DNA from: an uncultured Eubacteriales bacterium
Lineage (GTDB): Bacteria > Bacillota > Clostridia > Oscillospirales > Acutalibacteraceae
Reading direction: 5' to 3'
DNA: 64,000 nt
Assembly: GCA_934456435.1 (NCBI GenBank)
Contig: CAKSHH010000005.1
Location: 112,575-176,574 of the forward strand
Both the position numbers and the translations under genes were made by a program. Numbering within the stretch: position 1 is the stretch's first letter; each line of letters starts with the position of its first letter. The notes under the pieces were generated by a model. The model had not been told where the DNA came from. It made no database searches and saw only the letters and a program-made list of their open reading frames with translations. Positions 1 to 8,378 of the stretch are shown piece by piece.

Positions 1-558
1 TTCATCATAAGTCATAAATAAATTAAATATATCAAGCATAGCTTTCGTTGACATTCTTTCCGGCAGGTCAAGATAGCAAAGCAGTTTTTTTCTTTTGGAT
101 TTGCTGTCCGCCGCACCTGTAAGTCCGTCGTCATAGAAATCATTTAACGTAATTGTCTTTTTTTCTTTATTTTCAGACGTCGCAACACCTATTCCCGCAC
201 GTTTGAAAGCATCGGCAATAACCTCGACCGACATGCCCTCAACGCCGAGTTTACCCTCCTTTGAGGGTTGTTCCTTTCGTTTTTCCTTGCCGTAGATGTC
301 AGGAATATAGACGTTTGTAATGTATTCCGTAGGAACGATCGAAGTTATAAACGACCTGATAACAAATCCTGCCGAATCGCTGTCGGTCAATATAACTATT
401 CCCTTTTCGGCGGCAAGTCTGCGAATAAGCTTCTGCTTTTCCTTGTTTTTAAAGATGCCGAAGCCCTCTGTTTCTATAATAACACCGTCAATTACCGAGG
501 AAAGCTTAATTTTGTCGTATCTTCCCTCGACTATAACGACCTGATCGACCTTTATCAT
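1..558 (-). CDS. rnmV: Ribonuclease M5 (5S rRNA maturation), C-terminus cut by window edge
   Basis: The frame opens at ATG 558, overlapping the holA stop (ATGA), and stays open for 186 codons to the window edge, so the last residues are missing. The first 100 residues form a TOPRIM domain: VVIVEGRYDKIKL with the catalytic Glu, VIDGVIIETEGFGIF, and VILTDSDSAGF with the Asp pair. Then come YIPDIYGKEKRK and KEGKLGVEGM, hallmarks of RNase M5. The family trims the 5S rRNA precursor in Firmicutes with help from a ribosomal protein. The typical length is about 180-190 residues, so little is lost. ksgA often follows this gene in Firmicutes; that cannot be seen here. Confidence 0.9.
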   Translation of the reverse strand, partial: MIKVDQVVIVEGRYDKIKLSSVIDGVIIETEGFGIFKNKEKQKLIRRLAAEKGIVILTDSDSAGFVIRSFITSIVPTEYITNVYIPDIYGKEKRKEQPSKEGKLGVEGMSVEVIADAFKRAGIGVATSENKEKKTITLNDFYDDGLTGAADSKSKRKKLLCYLDLPERMSTKAMLDIFNLFMTYDE

Positions 559-1601
559 ACCTTTTCTCCGTTTGCCGCAAGCAACAGCTTTGTAATCGTC
601 TGTTCCAACACAAGTCTGCCGCTTGTTGAACTGCTTTTGAGCAAGGTGTCGGCTTCATCAAGAATATCAAGGAAACGTCTGACTTGTTCGACGGAATATT
701 TTGATGCCGCCCTTGCACCGTTTGTCAAACGGAACTCCTTGTTTTTGTAGTTGAAATCCCTTGCCGCATCCTCTGCCCTGAGTCCTCCGCTGACATAAAC
801 CTTCGCGCGGTACATATCAACGTAAGGCGTTATCAGCGCGCCGAGTATGTTCACAGGCTCTTCTTTCATCGAAACGAGAGTATCAAGGATATCCATTGCA
901 AGGTCACAGTTTCCTGCCGTCAAAGCCTTTGCAAGATCAAATACCCTCGCCTGAACATTTTTCACGACAACGGCGTCGATGTGCTCACGGTGAATTTCGC
1001 CATCTTTTTTGTAGGCACAAATTTTATCAAGCTCATTTATAATTACGGTCATATCGTCTCCGATGAGATTAAGAAGATATCTCGCATCGGACGGAGAAAT
1101 CGTGCAGTTTCTTGACTGTGCGCCTTTCTCAACAAGCTTGATAAGCTGATTAAGTCCTGCGTGCTCAAAAGCAACAGAACAGCCGTATTCGTCAATTTTC
1201 GCAAGAATTTTTTTGCCCTTGGCGCTCTTCATATTTACATCGACACTTGAATTTGAAATCAATATAACCGTTGTATCGGGTATATCGGAAATCAGTTTCA
1301 GAAATCCTCCGGACATTTCCGCATTGAGATTGTCCGAGGCAAGGTCTTTTATAACAATAAGCGTTCTTTCGCTCATCATCGGCAAGGCTTCCGCCGCCTG
1401 TGAGACCTCGTCAAAATCAATATTCTTTGCGTCGTAAACGTGCAGATTAAAATCCGCGAAGGCAGGGTCAACCGCCTTTTTTATAATCAGGGAGGTGTAA
1501 TGTCGGATAAGATACTTTTCCTCGCCGTAAAGGAAGTACAGGTGCGCAAAGTCGTTCGCGCTGATTTGTTTTTTCAGTTCGATTTCTGTTATCGACGGCA
1601 T
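555..1601 (-). CDS. holA: DNA polymerase III subunit delta
   Basis: This 348-residue protein matches the delta subunit of the clamp-loader complex, which opens the beta sliding clamp at primed sites. The N-terminus reads HLYFLYGEEKYLIRHY, the usual start of the degenerate AAA+ domain. The middle carries RYLLNLIGDDMTVIINELDK, typical of HolA domain II-III. The C-terminal third (about residues 215-340) is the collar domain. ATG 1601 shares one base with the comEC stop and is preceded by GAGGAGG. The comEC-holA neighbourhood is standard for Firmicutes. Translation is probably coupled to comEC above and rnmV below. Confidence 0.93.
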   Translation of the reverse strand: MPSITEIELKKQISANDFAHLYFLYGEEKYLIRHYTSLIIKKAVDPAFADFNLHVYDAKNIDFDEVSQAAEALPMMSERTLIVIKDLASDNLNAEMSGGFLKLISDIPDTTVILISNSSVDVNMKSAKGKKILAKIDEYGCSVAFEHAGLNQLIKLVEKGAQSRNCTISPSDARYLLNLIGDDMTVIINELDKICAYKKDGEIHREHIDAVVVKNVQARVFDLAKALTAGNCDLAMDILDTLVSMKEEPVNILGALITPYVDMYRAKVYVSGGLRAEDAARDFNYKNKEFRLTNGARAASKYSVEQVRRFLDILDEADTLLKSSSTSGRLVLEQTITKLLLAANGEKV

Positions 1602-3766
1602 TATCCATCCTCCTCAATCATTATTTTATATTGTCCGTTCTTAATTTTTATCATTATATTTCCGCAATCCTGCGTTGAAACATGACTATCGGAATCACTT
1701 TCACCCGAAATGATTATTCGGCTGAAATCACAGCTTTCGGGAGTACTTCCGCAGACGAGAACATCACCCGACATAAATTCATCGGGAATATCGTCCTCGC
1801 CGCGCAAAACAAACATTACGGTGATTCCCTGAATATCGCATTGAGCAAAAGCGTAATCATCATTTGAAATAAATCTGATGCTTGCGGTTTCCCATAGGTG
1901 AATATCCGCATTACCTGTTTCGATTATCCTGTCATTACCGCAAACAGTTGACAACGTATAGGTTTTCCTCGGAACAATTACCTTGTCAAACTCTTCTTTC
2001 TTCAGCAGCGAAAGGACATTAGAAAGATTTGATTTGCCGCTGTCGGCTATAACGGCTTCATTTTCGGTATTCAGTCCCATAGCCGACGAAACGGAATCGA
2101 CAGTATAAGCATACTTTCCGTCGGACATTATAACCGCTCTCTTATTTCCGTTTTCGAGCACAACAGCTATATCATTGTCAACATTCAAAATTTCCGCGAA
2201 ATCGTATCCGTCGGTTGCAATGTTGGTAAAAATCACGCACACGGCAACAGTTAAAGCAACGCCGACAAACGAAATCTTTGCGGCGGTTCTCCTCTTGAAA
2301 ATCGTAAAGCAAGAGATAATGACGGTGAATGAAACTATAACCGCATAAGTCCACGCTATGTTATCAGTCGGTATAACCGCAGACGGAAACGATGAAATCA
2401 ATTTGATAACTGCGACTATGTATTTTGCGGTACATCCTGCTATAACAGCGAAAATATCGCCGACAAAGCCGAGCGGACTGAACAGAACTGTCATACCGCC
2501 CATAAGCATACACAGCGACGCCGCGTAGCTTATCAGCAGATTTGACAAGACGGAATACGTGGAAATATAACCGATAAAAACAATGACAAAGCCCAGCGAC
2601 CCGAGCGTAGCACTCAAAGAAACGAAAATTGCCTCAAGAACTGCTCTCGGAATAAACGACAGCGTTCTGTTCGGAATTTTTGATACGACATATTTGTTAA
2701 AGTAAGGATTGAGTAAAACAATGCCCAGCGTTGACGAAAATGACAGTATAAAGCCAATGTCGGCGGTAATCATCGGATTGATTGCAGAAAGAATCAGAGC
2801 AGCCAAACCGAGTGAATTTACCGAATCGGCTTTTCGGTAGAAAAGATTTCCCACCAGCACAAATATCAGCATTATACCGGAACGGCAGACCGAAGCGGTA
2901 AAACCCGTTGCCGCCATAAAGAGGACAACAAAAGCTATTGAAATTGCGGAATTAAGCCGTTTCCTGACATTAAAGATTTCCAGCAGCGCGTAAAGTCCCA
3001 TGACCCAAACCGAAAGATGCATTCCCGACACGGCGAACACAGGCGCGACACCTGCGCTTTTAATATATCCGCTGACTTCGTCGGAAATATAATCCTTGTT
3101 GCCGATCAGCATGCCTATCGTGACTCCGCCGTAATCATTGGGAAGCTTATCCAGTATGCGGTTTTCGACACATCTGCGAAACCGATATAAATAATAACCG
3201 ACAGGCTTATCCGCGTGCTTGGTTATCTCTATCGGGTAGTCGTCATAATTGCTTATGTATCCGCCGAGAAATATTCCCTTTGATTGGAAATAGAGCTTCG
3301 TATCACGGGAAGATGCTCCGATATCGTAAAGCTTGGCATTAAGCTTTATAGTGTCGTAAGGCTCTGCGTCAATGTAGTTTGCCGCAGAAAGCCGAAGCTT
3401 GGTTTTGAATTTCTGCGAATTTATTTCATCAGTTTCAAGAATGTAGTAATACTTGGAATGTTTAAATTCGGGCTTGTCGAGTACCGTTGCTGTCACAACA
3501 GCCAACTTCCCGACGAGTTCGTTTGCCGTCGATATTTTGTAATCGGTCAGCGCCTCAAAGGATATTCCCGAAAATATAAGAGCCGCGGCAAGAAAGAACG
3601 GTGTTACCCTCGACCTGAGCTTTTCAAGGAATATGCAAAGCACAAGAAGCAAAACTCCTGCGCCGATTGCGGCGAAAGAAAATCTGTCGTCAAAATATGT
3701 GCAGACAAACAGTACAAATAACGATGAAAAGCCCATGATTGCCATGGGCCTGTATTTCAATTTCAT
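1601..3766 (-). CDS. comEC: ComEC/Rec2-type DNA-uptake channel with a degenerate metallo-beta-lactamase tail
   Basis: This 721-residue membrane protein has two N-terminal TM segments, an extracellular OB-like DUF4131 region (about 60-190), and the competence domain of about 8-10 TM segments (about 210-510). The motif AVSGMHLSVW lies at the start of the channel, as in ComEC. The family moves single-stranded DNA into the cytoplasm during transformation. The C-terminal region (about 535-721) looks like the usual metallo-beta-lactamase-fold domain but has no HxHxDH metal motif: where it should be, the sequence reads VIADSGKSNLSNVLSLL. The channel part looks intact. ATG 3766 overlaps the upstream stop by 4 bp. 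Confidence 0.87.
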   Translation of the reverse strand: MKLKYRPMAIMGFSSLFVLFVCTYFDDRFSFAAIGAGVLLLVLCIFLEKLRSRVTPFFLAAALIFSGISFEALTDYKISTANELVGKLAVVTATVLDKPEFKHSKYYYILETDEINSQKFKTKLRLSAANYIDAEPYDTIKLNAKLYDIGASSRDTKLYFQSKGIFLGGYISNYDDYPIEITKHADKPVGYYLYRFRRCVENRILDKLPNDYGGVTIGMLIGNKDYISDEVSGYIKSAGVAPVFAVSGMHLSVWVMGLYALLEIFNVRKRLNSAISIAFVVLFMAATGFTASVCRSGIMLIFVLVGNLFYRKADSVNSLGLAALILSAINPMITADIGFILSFSSTLGIVLLNPYFNKYVVSKIPNRTLSFIPRAVLEAIFVSLSATLGSLGFVIVFIGYISTYSVLSNLLISYAASLCMLMGGMTVLFSPLGFVGDIFAVIAGCTAKYIVAVIKLISSFPSAVIPTDNIAWTYAVIVSFTVIISCFTIFKRRTAAKISFVGVALTVAVCVIFTNIATDGYDFAEILNVDNDIAVVLENGNKRAVIMSDGKYAYTVDSVSSAMGLNTENEAVIADSGKSNLSNVLSLLKKEEFDKVIVPRKTYTLSTVCGNDRIIETGNADIHLWETASIRFISNDDYAFAQCDIQGITVMFVLRGEDDIPDEFMSGDVLVCGSTPESCDFSRIIISGESDSDSHVSTQDCGNIMIKIKNGQYKIMIEEDG

Positions 3767-4302
3767 TTGAAGATAAGCGGAAGCTTCTCAAGGAAAACAA
3801 TGTCCGTTCTGTCGGCTGCGTCACCCTCGGCAAGAATAGCCGCCTTGGCAACGATGTCAACGTCGAATTTGTTGACAAGCTCCTCAACCGATTCAAGCGA
3901 CTTGCCCGTTGAAATAACGTCGTCGAGAATAACGATTCTCTTTCCTTTGATCTGTTTTCCGTCGTTGCCGTCGAGAATGAGCTTCTGCTCATCGGCAGTT
4001 GTGATCGACTTAACCGATACAGATACGGGGTTTTGCATATAAAGCTTTTCTTTCTTGCGGACAACAAAATATTTCTTGCCGCTCTGACGTGACATTTCGT
4101 AAGCAAGAGGAATGCTCTTGGCTTCCGGAGTTACGATGTAATCAAACTCAGGGAGCTTTTTGAGAAGCTCTGCCGCCGCCGCAACGGTAAGCTCAACATC
4201 GCCGAAAATGATAAAACCGGCAATAGAAACGTTTTCGTTAAGCGGACAGACGGGAAGCTCTCTTTCGAGCCCCGCAATTTTCATTTTATATGTTTCTGAC
4301 AT
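3763..4302 (-). CDS. Phosphoribosyltransferase, adenine PRTase-like
   Basis: This 179-residue type I phosphoribosyltransferase carries the PRPP-binding loop VILDDVISTGKSL near residue 125 and the upstream segment DYIVTPEAKSIPLAYEM typical of adenine phosphoribosyltransferases. The family transfers a purine base to PRPP for salvage. The exact base specificity is not readable from sequence, so no symbol is given. It starts at ATG 4302 after AAGGAAGT and overlaps comEC by 4 bp. It is the third gene of the alaS-led minus operon, and the 85 bp upstream hold no convincing promoter. Confidence 0.8.
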   Translation of the reverse strand: MSETYKMKIAGLERELPVCPLNENVSIAGFIIFGDVELTVAAAAELLKKLPEFDYIVTPEAKSIPLAYEMSRQSGKKYFVVRKKEKLYMQNPVSVSVKSITTADEQKLILDGNDGKQIKGKRIVILDDVISTGKSLESVEELVNKFDVDIVAKAAILAEGDAADRTDIVFLEKLPLIFK

Positions 4303-4387
4303 TTTTATTACTTCCTTTCAGACTTATAACAAAGGAATTATGTTTAACCCCTCGGTCAATTCATAAATGCTCGTGATGTTAAGACAA

Positions 4388-4726
4388 TCAGCCTGCCGGC
4401 CAGCCGAACTCTCTGCCGCCCATGAGGTGGAAATGGAGATGCTTAACGCTCTGCCCCGCGATATCGCCGCAGTTGTTGACAATGCGGAATCCGTCGTCAA
4501 GACCCTCCTGCTTTGCGATTTTTGCCGCAACCTCAAATATGTGAGCAACAACCGCGCTGTTGCTTTCGTCTATTTCAGCCGCAGACTTGATATGCTGCTT
4601 CGGAATAATAAGAATATGTGTCGGTGCCTGAGGTTCAATATCACGGAAAGCAAAGACCGTGTCGTCCTCATAGACCTTGTTCGACGGAATTTCACCGTTG
4701 ATTATTTTGCAAAAAAGACAGTCCAT
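4388..4726 (-). CDS. HIT-family nucleotide-binding hydrolase (Hint-like)
   Basis: This small 112-residue histidine-triad protein begins MDCLFCKIINGEIPS and has the triad HLHFHLMGG near the C-terminus. Such proteins hydrolyse AMP-linked substrates, including aminoacyl adenylates in Hint members. The gene sits 15 bp downstream of alaS, with GGAGG 7 bp before ATG 4726. Cys residues at the N-terminus (CLFC) may bind zinc, as in many Hint proteins. The in vivo substrate is unknown. Confidence 0.9.
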   Translation of the reverse strand: MDCLFCKIINGEIPSNKVYEDDTVFAFRDIEPQAPTHILIIPKQHIKSAAEIDESNSAVVAHIFEVAAKIAKQEGLDDGFRIVNNCGDIAGQSVKHLHFHLMGGREFGWPAG

Positions 4727-4741
4727 ATTTATTCCTCCAAA

Positions 4742-7381
4742 TTATTTAATAAGAGATTTAACGATATCGGCAACTGCCGCAATAGCTTCATCAACCTTGT
4801 CGATGTCCTTTGCGCCTGCCATAGCAAAATCGGGCTTTCCGCCGCCGTTTCCGCCTGCAAGCTTAGCAACGGCACGAACTACGTCGCCGGCTTTAACTCC
4901 GCATTTAACGGCTTCGGGAGCACAGCAGGCGGCAAAGTTGGCCGAACCTTTTTCTTTGTTCACAGCACCGAAAACAGCAACAACGTTGTCACCCTCACTC
5001 TTTGCCTTATCGGAAAGCTGTCGAAGCTCATCGACGGTAACCTCACCGGCATTTGCGGCGATAACCTTGAGCGAGCCGACCTCTACCGCGCCGTCAAAGA
5101 GACTGCCCGAACGCATCTCGGTAAGCTGTGCGGTGAGAGCTTCAATTTCCTTGTCCTTTTCCTTAAGCTCGTTTGCAAGGGAAATTGCTTTTTTCTCAAC
5201 GTCGGCAGGGTTTGAAACCTTGAGCGCCGCCGCAGTTCCCGCAATTCTCGTGTTGAGCGAGTCAATATATTCGAGAACGCCCGTGCCCGTTACCGCTTCA
5301 ATTCGTCTTACACCTGCGGCAACGGAGGTCTCTGTAATAATCTTGAAAAGTCCGAGCTTTCCTGTATTTGAAACATGAGTTCCTCCGCAAAGCTCCGTTG
5401 AATAGTCACCGGACTTGACAACGCGAACAACATCGCCGTATTTCTCTCCGAAAAGAGCCATGGCACCTGTCTTCTTTGCCTCTTCAATCGGCATTTCGGT
5501 CATTGTAACGCTTTCCGCGGAAAGAATTATATTGTTTACCTCGTCCTCGACCGTTTTAAGCTCGTCCGAGCTCAGAGCCGAGAAATGGGAGAAATCAAAA
5601 CGTACCGTCTTCTCGTTTACAAGCTGACCTGCCTGCTCAACGTGCGAGCCGAGAATTTTTCTCAAAGCCGCCTGGAGAAGATGAGCCGCCGTGTGATTTC
5701 TTGCAATCGCATTTCTTCTGTCCTTGTCAATAACAGTCTTAACGCTGTCCCCTGTTTTGGCATTGTCGCCGTCAACGATTCTGCCGTAGTGAAGAAATAC
5801 GCCGTCATTTGTTTTGGTTGTATTTTCAACCTCAAAAGTAAATCCGTCACCGTAAATATATCCCGTGTCGCCGACCTGTCCGCCGCTCTCTGCATAGAAA
5901 GTCGTCCTGTCGGTTACAAGGAATGAATCGGCTCCGTTTTCAAGAACATCGCATCTTATTCCGTCGGTTATGAAAGTGATGATCTTACCGTCGGTCTCAT
6001 AAGCATCATATCCCTTGAACTCGGTCTTTTCGATACCCTTTGTGACAACGCCTGTGTCATTCCAGCCCTCGGCACCTGCGCCCTTATGTGCGTCACGCGA
6101 GCGTTTACGCTGAACAAGAACGAGCTCCTTGAGCTTCTCTTCATCAACTGTCATACCCTTTTCCTCAAGAATCTCTTTGGTAAGGTCGATCGGGAAGCCG
6201 AATGTATCCTGAAGCTTGAATGCGTCCTCTGCCGAAAGCTCCTTGGACTTTGAATCCTCAATCATCTTGGAAAGAACGTCAAGACCTGCGTCAATGGTTC
6301 TGTTGAAGCTTTCCTCCTCGGTCGAAATAACGTTCACAATGAAGTCGCGCTTTTCAACAAGGTTCGGATAAGCGTTTTTGTTTTCGTTGATAACCGTGTC
6401 GGCAACCTCGGCAAGGAACGGTCTGTTGATGCCGAGCAGTCTGCCGTGTCTCGCGGCTCTTCTCAAAAGACGGCGAAGAACATATCCTCTGCCGCTGTTT
6501 GACGGCATAACACCGTCACCTATCATAAACGTTGTCGAACGGATATGATCGGTTATGACACGAAGCGAAACGTCGCTCTTCTCGTCGGTATGATACTCTA
6601 CACCGGCGATTTTCGCAATATGCTTCATTATATTCTGAATTGTATCAACCTCAAAAAGGTTGTCAACGTTCTGAGCAATGCAGGCAAGTCTTTCAAGACC
6701 CATACCCGTGTCAATGTTCGGGTGAGCAAGCGGCGTGTAATTGTTGTGTCCGTCGTTTTCAAACTGGGTGAAAACAAGGTTCCAGAACTCAACGTAGCGG
6801 TCACATTCACAGCCGACGTGACAGTCGGGCTTTCCGCAGCCGTGCTCGGCTCCCCTGTCATAATAAATCTCGGAACAGGGTCCGCAGGGACCTGCGCCGT
6901 GCTCCCAGAAATTGTCTTCCTTGCCGAAACGAACCATGTGGCTCTCGGCAACTCCGATATCCTTTGTCCATATATCATAAGCCTCATCATCGTCAAGATA
7001 AACGCTGATATAAAGCTTTTCGGGATCCATTTCCATTACCTTGGTGCAAAATTCCCATGCCCAGCTTATTGCGTCCTTTTTGAAATAATCGCCGAACGAG
7101 AAATTGCCGAGCATCTCGAAATACGTTCCGTGACGCGCGGTTTTTCCGACGTTTTCAATGTCAGGGGTTCTGATGCACTTCTGACAGGTCGTAACTCTCG
7201 ATCTCGGCGGAGTTATCTCACCCGTAAAGTATTTCTTCATCGGCGACATACCGGCATTTATAAGCAGCAGGCTTTTGTCCCCCTGAGGTATGAGAGAAAA
7301 GCTCGGAAGTCTGAGATGACCCTTGCTCTCATAAAAAGAAAGGAATTTTTCTCTTAATTCATTAAGTCCTGTCCATTCCAT
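4742..7381 (-). CDS. alaS: Alanyl-tRNA synthetase
   Basis: This full-length 879-residue class II synthetase charges tRNA-Ala. Residues 1-240 form the catalytic core (FLSFYESKGHLRLPS; the motif 2 region around RHGTYFEMLGNFSFGDYFK). A tRNA-recognition region follows. The editing domain carries the zinc motifs NHTAAHLLQAAL and CGGTHVSNTG (about 560-670), and the C-terminal DHHA1 domain has the glycine-rich AKLAGGNGGGKPDFAMAG. The start ATG 7381 follows GGGAG. It heads an operon with the HIT protein, PRTase, comEC, holA and rnmV. A TTGACT-18-TATAAT promoter lies just upstream. No T-box leader fits in the 79-bp gap. Confidence 0.97.
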   Translation of the reverse strand: MEWTGLNELREKFLSFYESKGHLRLPSFSLIPQGDKSLLLINAGMSPMKKYFTGEITPPRSRVTTCQKCIRTPDIENVGKTARHGTYFEMLGNFSFGDYFKKDAISWAWEFCTKVMEMDPEKLYISVYLDDDEAYDIWTKDIGVAESHMVRFGKEDNFWEHGAGPCGPCSEIYYDRGAEHGCGKPDCHVGCECDRYVEFWNLVFTQFENDGHNNYTPLAHPNIDTGMGLERLACIAQNVDNLFEVDTIQNIMKHIAKIAGVEYHTDEKSDVSLRVITDHIRSTTFMIGDGVMPSNSGRGYVLRRLLRRAARHGRLLGINRPFLAEVADTVINENKNAYPNLVEKRDFIVNVISTEEESFNRTIDAGLDVLSKMIEDSKSKELSAEDAFKLQDTFGFPIDLTKEILEEKGMTVDEEKLKELVLVQRKRSRDAHKGAGAEGWNDTGVVTKGIEKTEFKGYDAYETDGKIITFITDGIRCDVLENGADSFLVTDRTTFYAESGGQVGDTGYIYGDGFTFEVENTTKTNDGVFLHYGRIVDGDNAKTGDSVKTVIDKDRRNAIARNHTAAHLLQAALRKILGSHVEQAGQLVNEKTVRFDFSHFSALSSDELKTVEDEVNNIILSAESVTMTEMPIEEAKKTGAMALFGEKYGDVVRVVKSGDYSTELCGGTHVSNTGKLGLFKIITETSVAAGVRRIEAVTGTGVLEYIDSLNTRIAGTAAALKVSNPADVEKKAISLANELKEKDKEIEALTAQLTEMRSGSLFDGAVEVGSLKVIAANAGEVTVDELRQLSDKAKSEGDNVVAVFGAVNKEKGSANFAACCAPEAVKCGVKAGDVVRAVAKLAGGNGGGKPDFAMAGAKDIDKVDEAIAAVADIVKSLIK

Positions 7382-7434
7382 ATAAAAATCTCCCTAATTA
7401 AATTAGCTAAACCTTGATTAAATTGCAGTTATAT

Positions 7435-7464
7435 ATTATAAGCTTTCAGGCTTATTAAAGTCAA
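7435..7464 (-). promoter_or_regulatory. Sigma-A promoter for alaS
   Basis: On the minus strand, TTGACT (7464-7459) and TATAAT (7440-7435) are 18 bp apart. The -35 overlaps the stop codon of the upstream metallo-beta-lactamase gene. The spacer contains ATAAGC-ctgaaa-GCTTAT, a small inverted repeat. Confidence 0.65.
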
Positions 7465-8378
7465 TCATATTTTGTAAAAACACGGGAATCCGAAGCGAAA
7501 ATCACCGTACCGTCAATATCCGTTCGGTAAAACGCTATTCCGAACTTTTCGAGCCGCTCGGTAACGACGGAATGGGGATGACCGTAATCATTTCCCTTTC
7601 CGCAGCAAATAACGGCATATTCAGGTGAAACAGCCTTCAGCCATTGCTCCGAAGAGGAGGTTTTGCTGCCGTGGTGACCGACATTGAGAATATCGGCTGA
7701 ATAGTCATTCTTTTTCTTTAAAAGATCTTTTTCGACTGCTGTGGTTGCGTCTCCCGTGAACATAACGGAGGTTTCGCCGTAGCTTATCCGTGAAACAACG
7801 GACATATCGTTCAGATTGTCGTAATCCTTTAGCGGAGCGAAAATTTCAAGCTTCATTTCACCGTAGGAATATGTCATACCCGATTCGGCGGCGATAACAT
7901 TTTCCGCATTTTCCGCAACAGCGTTAAGAAATTTCTCGTAAGTCTTTGTGGTCGGAACAATATCTTCGGGAATCTCCGGCATAATCACGTCTTTAATCTC
8001 AAATTCTGTGAGAATCTGTGCCATACCGCCGATATGGTCGCTGTGCGGATGCGTCGCTACAACGCAGTCAAGCTTATCTATGTTTCGGTTCTTTATGTAA
8101 TTGATAACGTTCTGAGCTTCTCCTGCTTCTCCGCTGTCAACGAGTATCGCGCTGTCGCCGCAGGTGACAAGAGTGCAGTTGCCCTGTCCGACATCAATGA
8201 AGCTGACGTACATTGTCGAATTGTCTCCGAACGATGTATCTCTAAGCCCTGCGTCGTTGTACAGCTTGTCACCGAATCCGTCCTTAACAAAGTATGAACC
8301 GATAAACGAAACAACAAGAATTATAAGAATAACTATCCCGGTAACAGCCTTTGAGTTAATACTTTTTCTTCTTTTCAT
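7461..8378 (-). CDS. Secreted/membrane-anchored ComEC-like metallo-beta-lactamase-fold protein
   Basis: This 305-residue protein has one N-terminal TM segment (ITVIVI-like hydrophobic stretch, residues about 10-30), then a metallo-beta-lactamase domain on the outside. The domain opens with SFIDVGQGNCTLV and carries the full metal motif ATHPHSDHIGG, a second VMFTGDAT block and VGHHGSKTSSS. This arrangement is typical of the C-terminal domain of ComEC. ATG 8378 is chosen over an upstream start at 8444 because it leaves only a 23-bp overlap with ygiQ and puts the charged MKRRK directly before the anchor. The substrate is unknown; nuclease or phosphodiesterase activity is an inference. Confidence 0.8.
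   Translation of the reverse strand: MKRRKSINSKAVTGIVILIILVVSFIGSYFVKDGFGDKLYNDAGLRDTSFGDNSTMYVSFIDVGQGNCTLVTCGDSAILVDSGEAGEAQNVINYIKNRNIDKLDCVVATHPHSDHIGGMAQILTEFEIKDVIMPEIPEDIVPTTKTYEKFLNAVAENAENVIAAESGMTYSYGEMKLEIFAPLKDYDNLNDMSVVSRISYGETSVMFTGDATTAVEKDLLKKKNDYSADILNVGHHGSKTSSSEQWLKAVSPEYAVICCGKGNDYGHPHSVVTERLEKFGIAFYRTDIDGTVIFASDSRVFTKYD

Noticed and set aside
6545..7357. 270-codon plus-strand open frame
   Set aside because: It is antisense to the catalytic core of alaS; similar shadow frames (4367-5215, 21262-21939, 26646-27371, 40962-41663) lie opposite other certain genes and have no plausible start or domain.
7382..7460. T-box leader upstream of alaS
   Set aside because: The gap is only 79 bp and contains a promoter; no T-box sequence or specifier structure is present.
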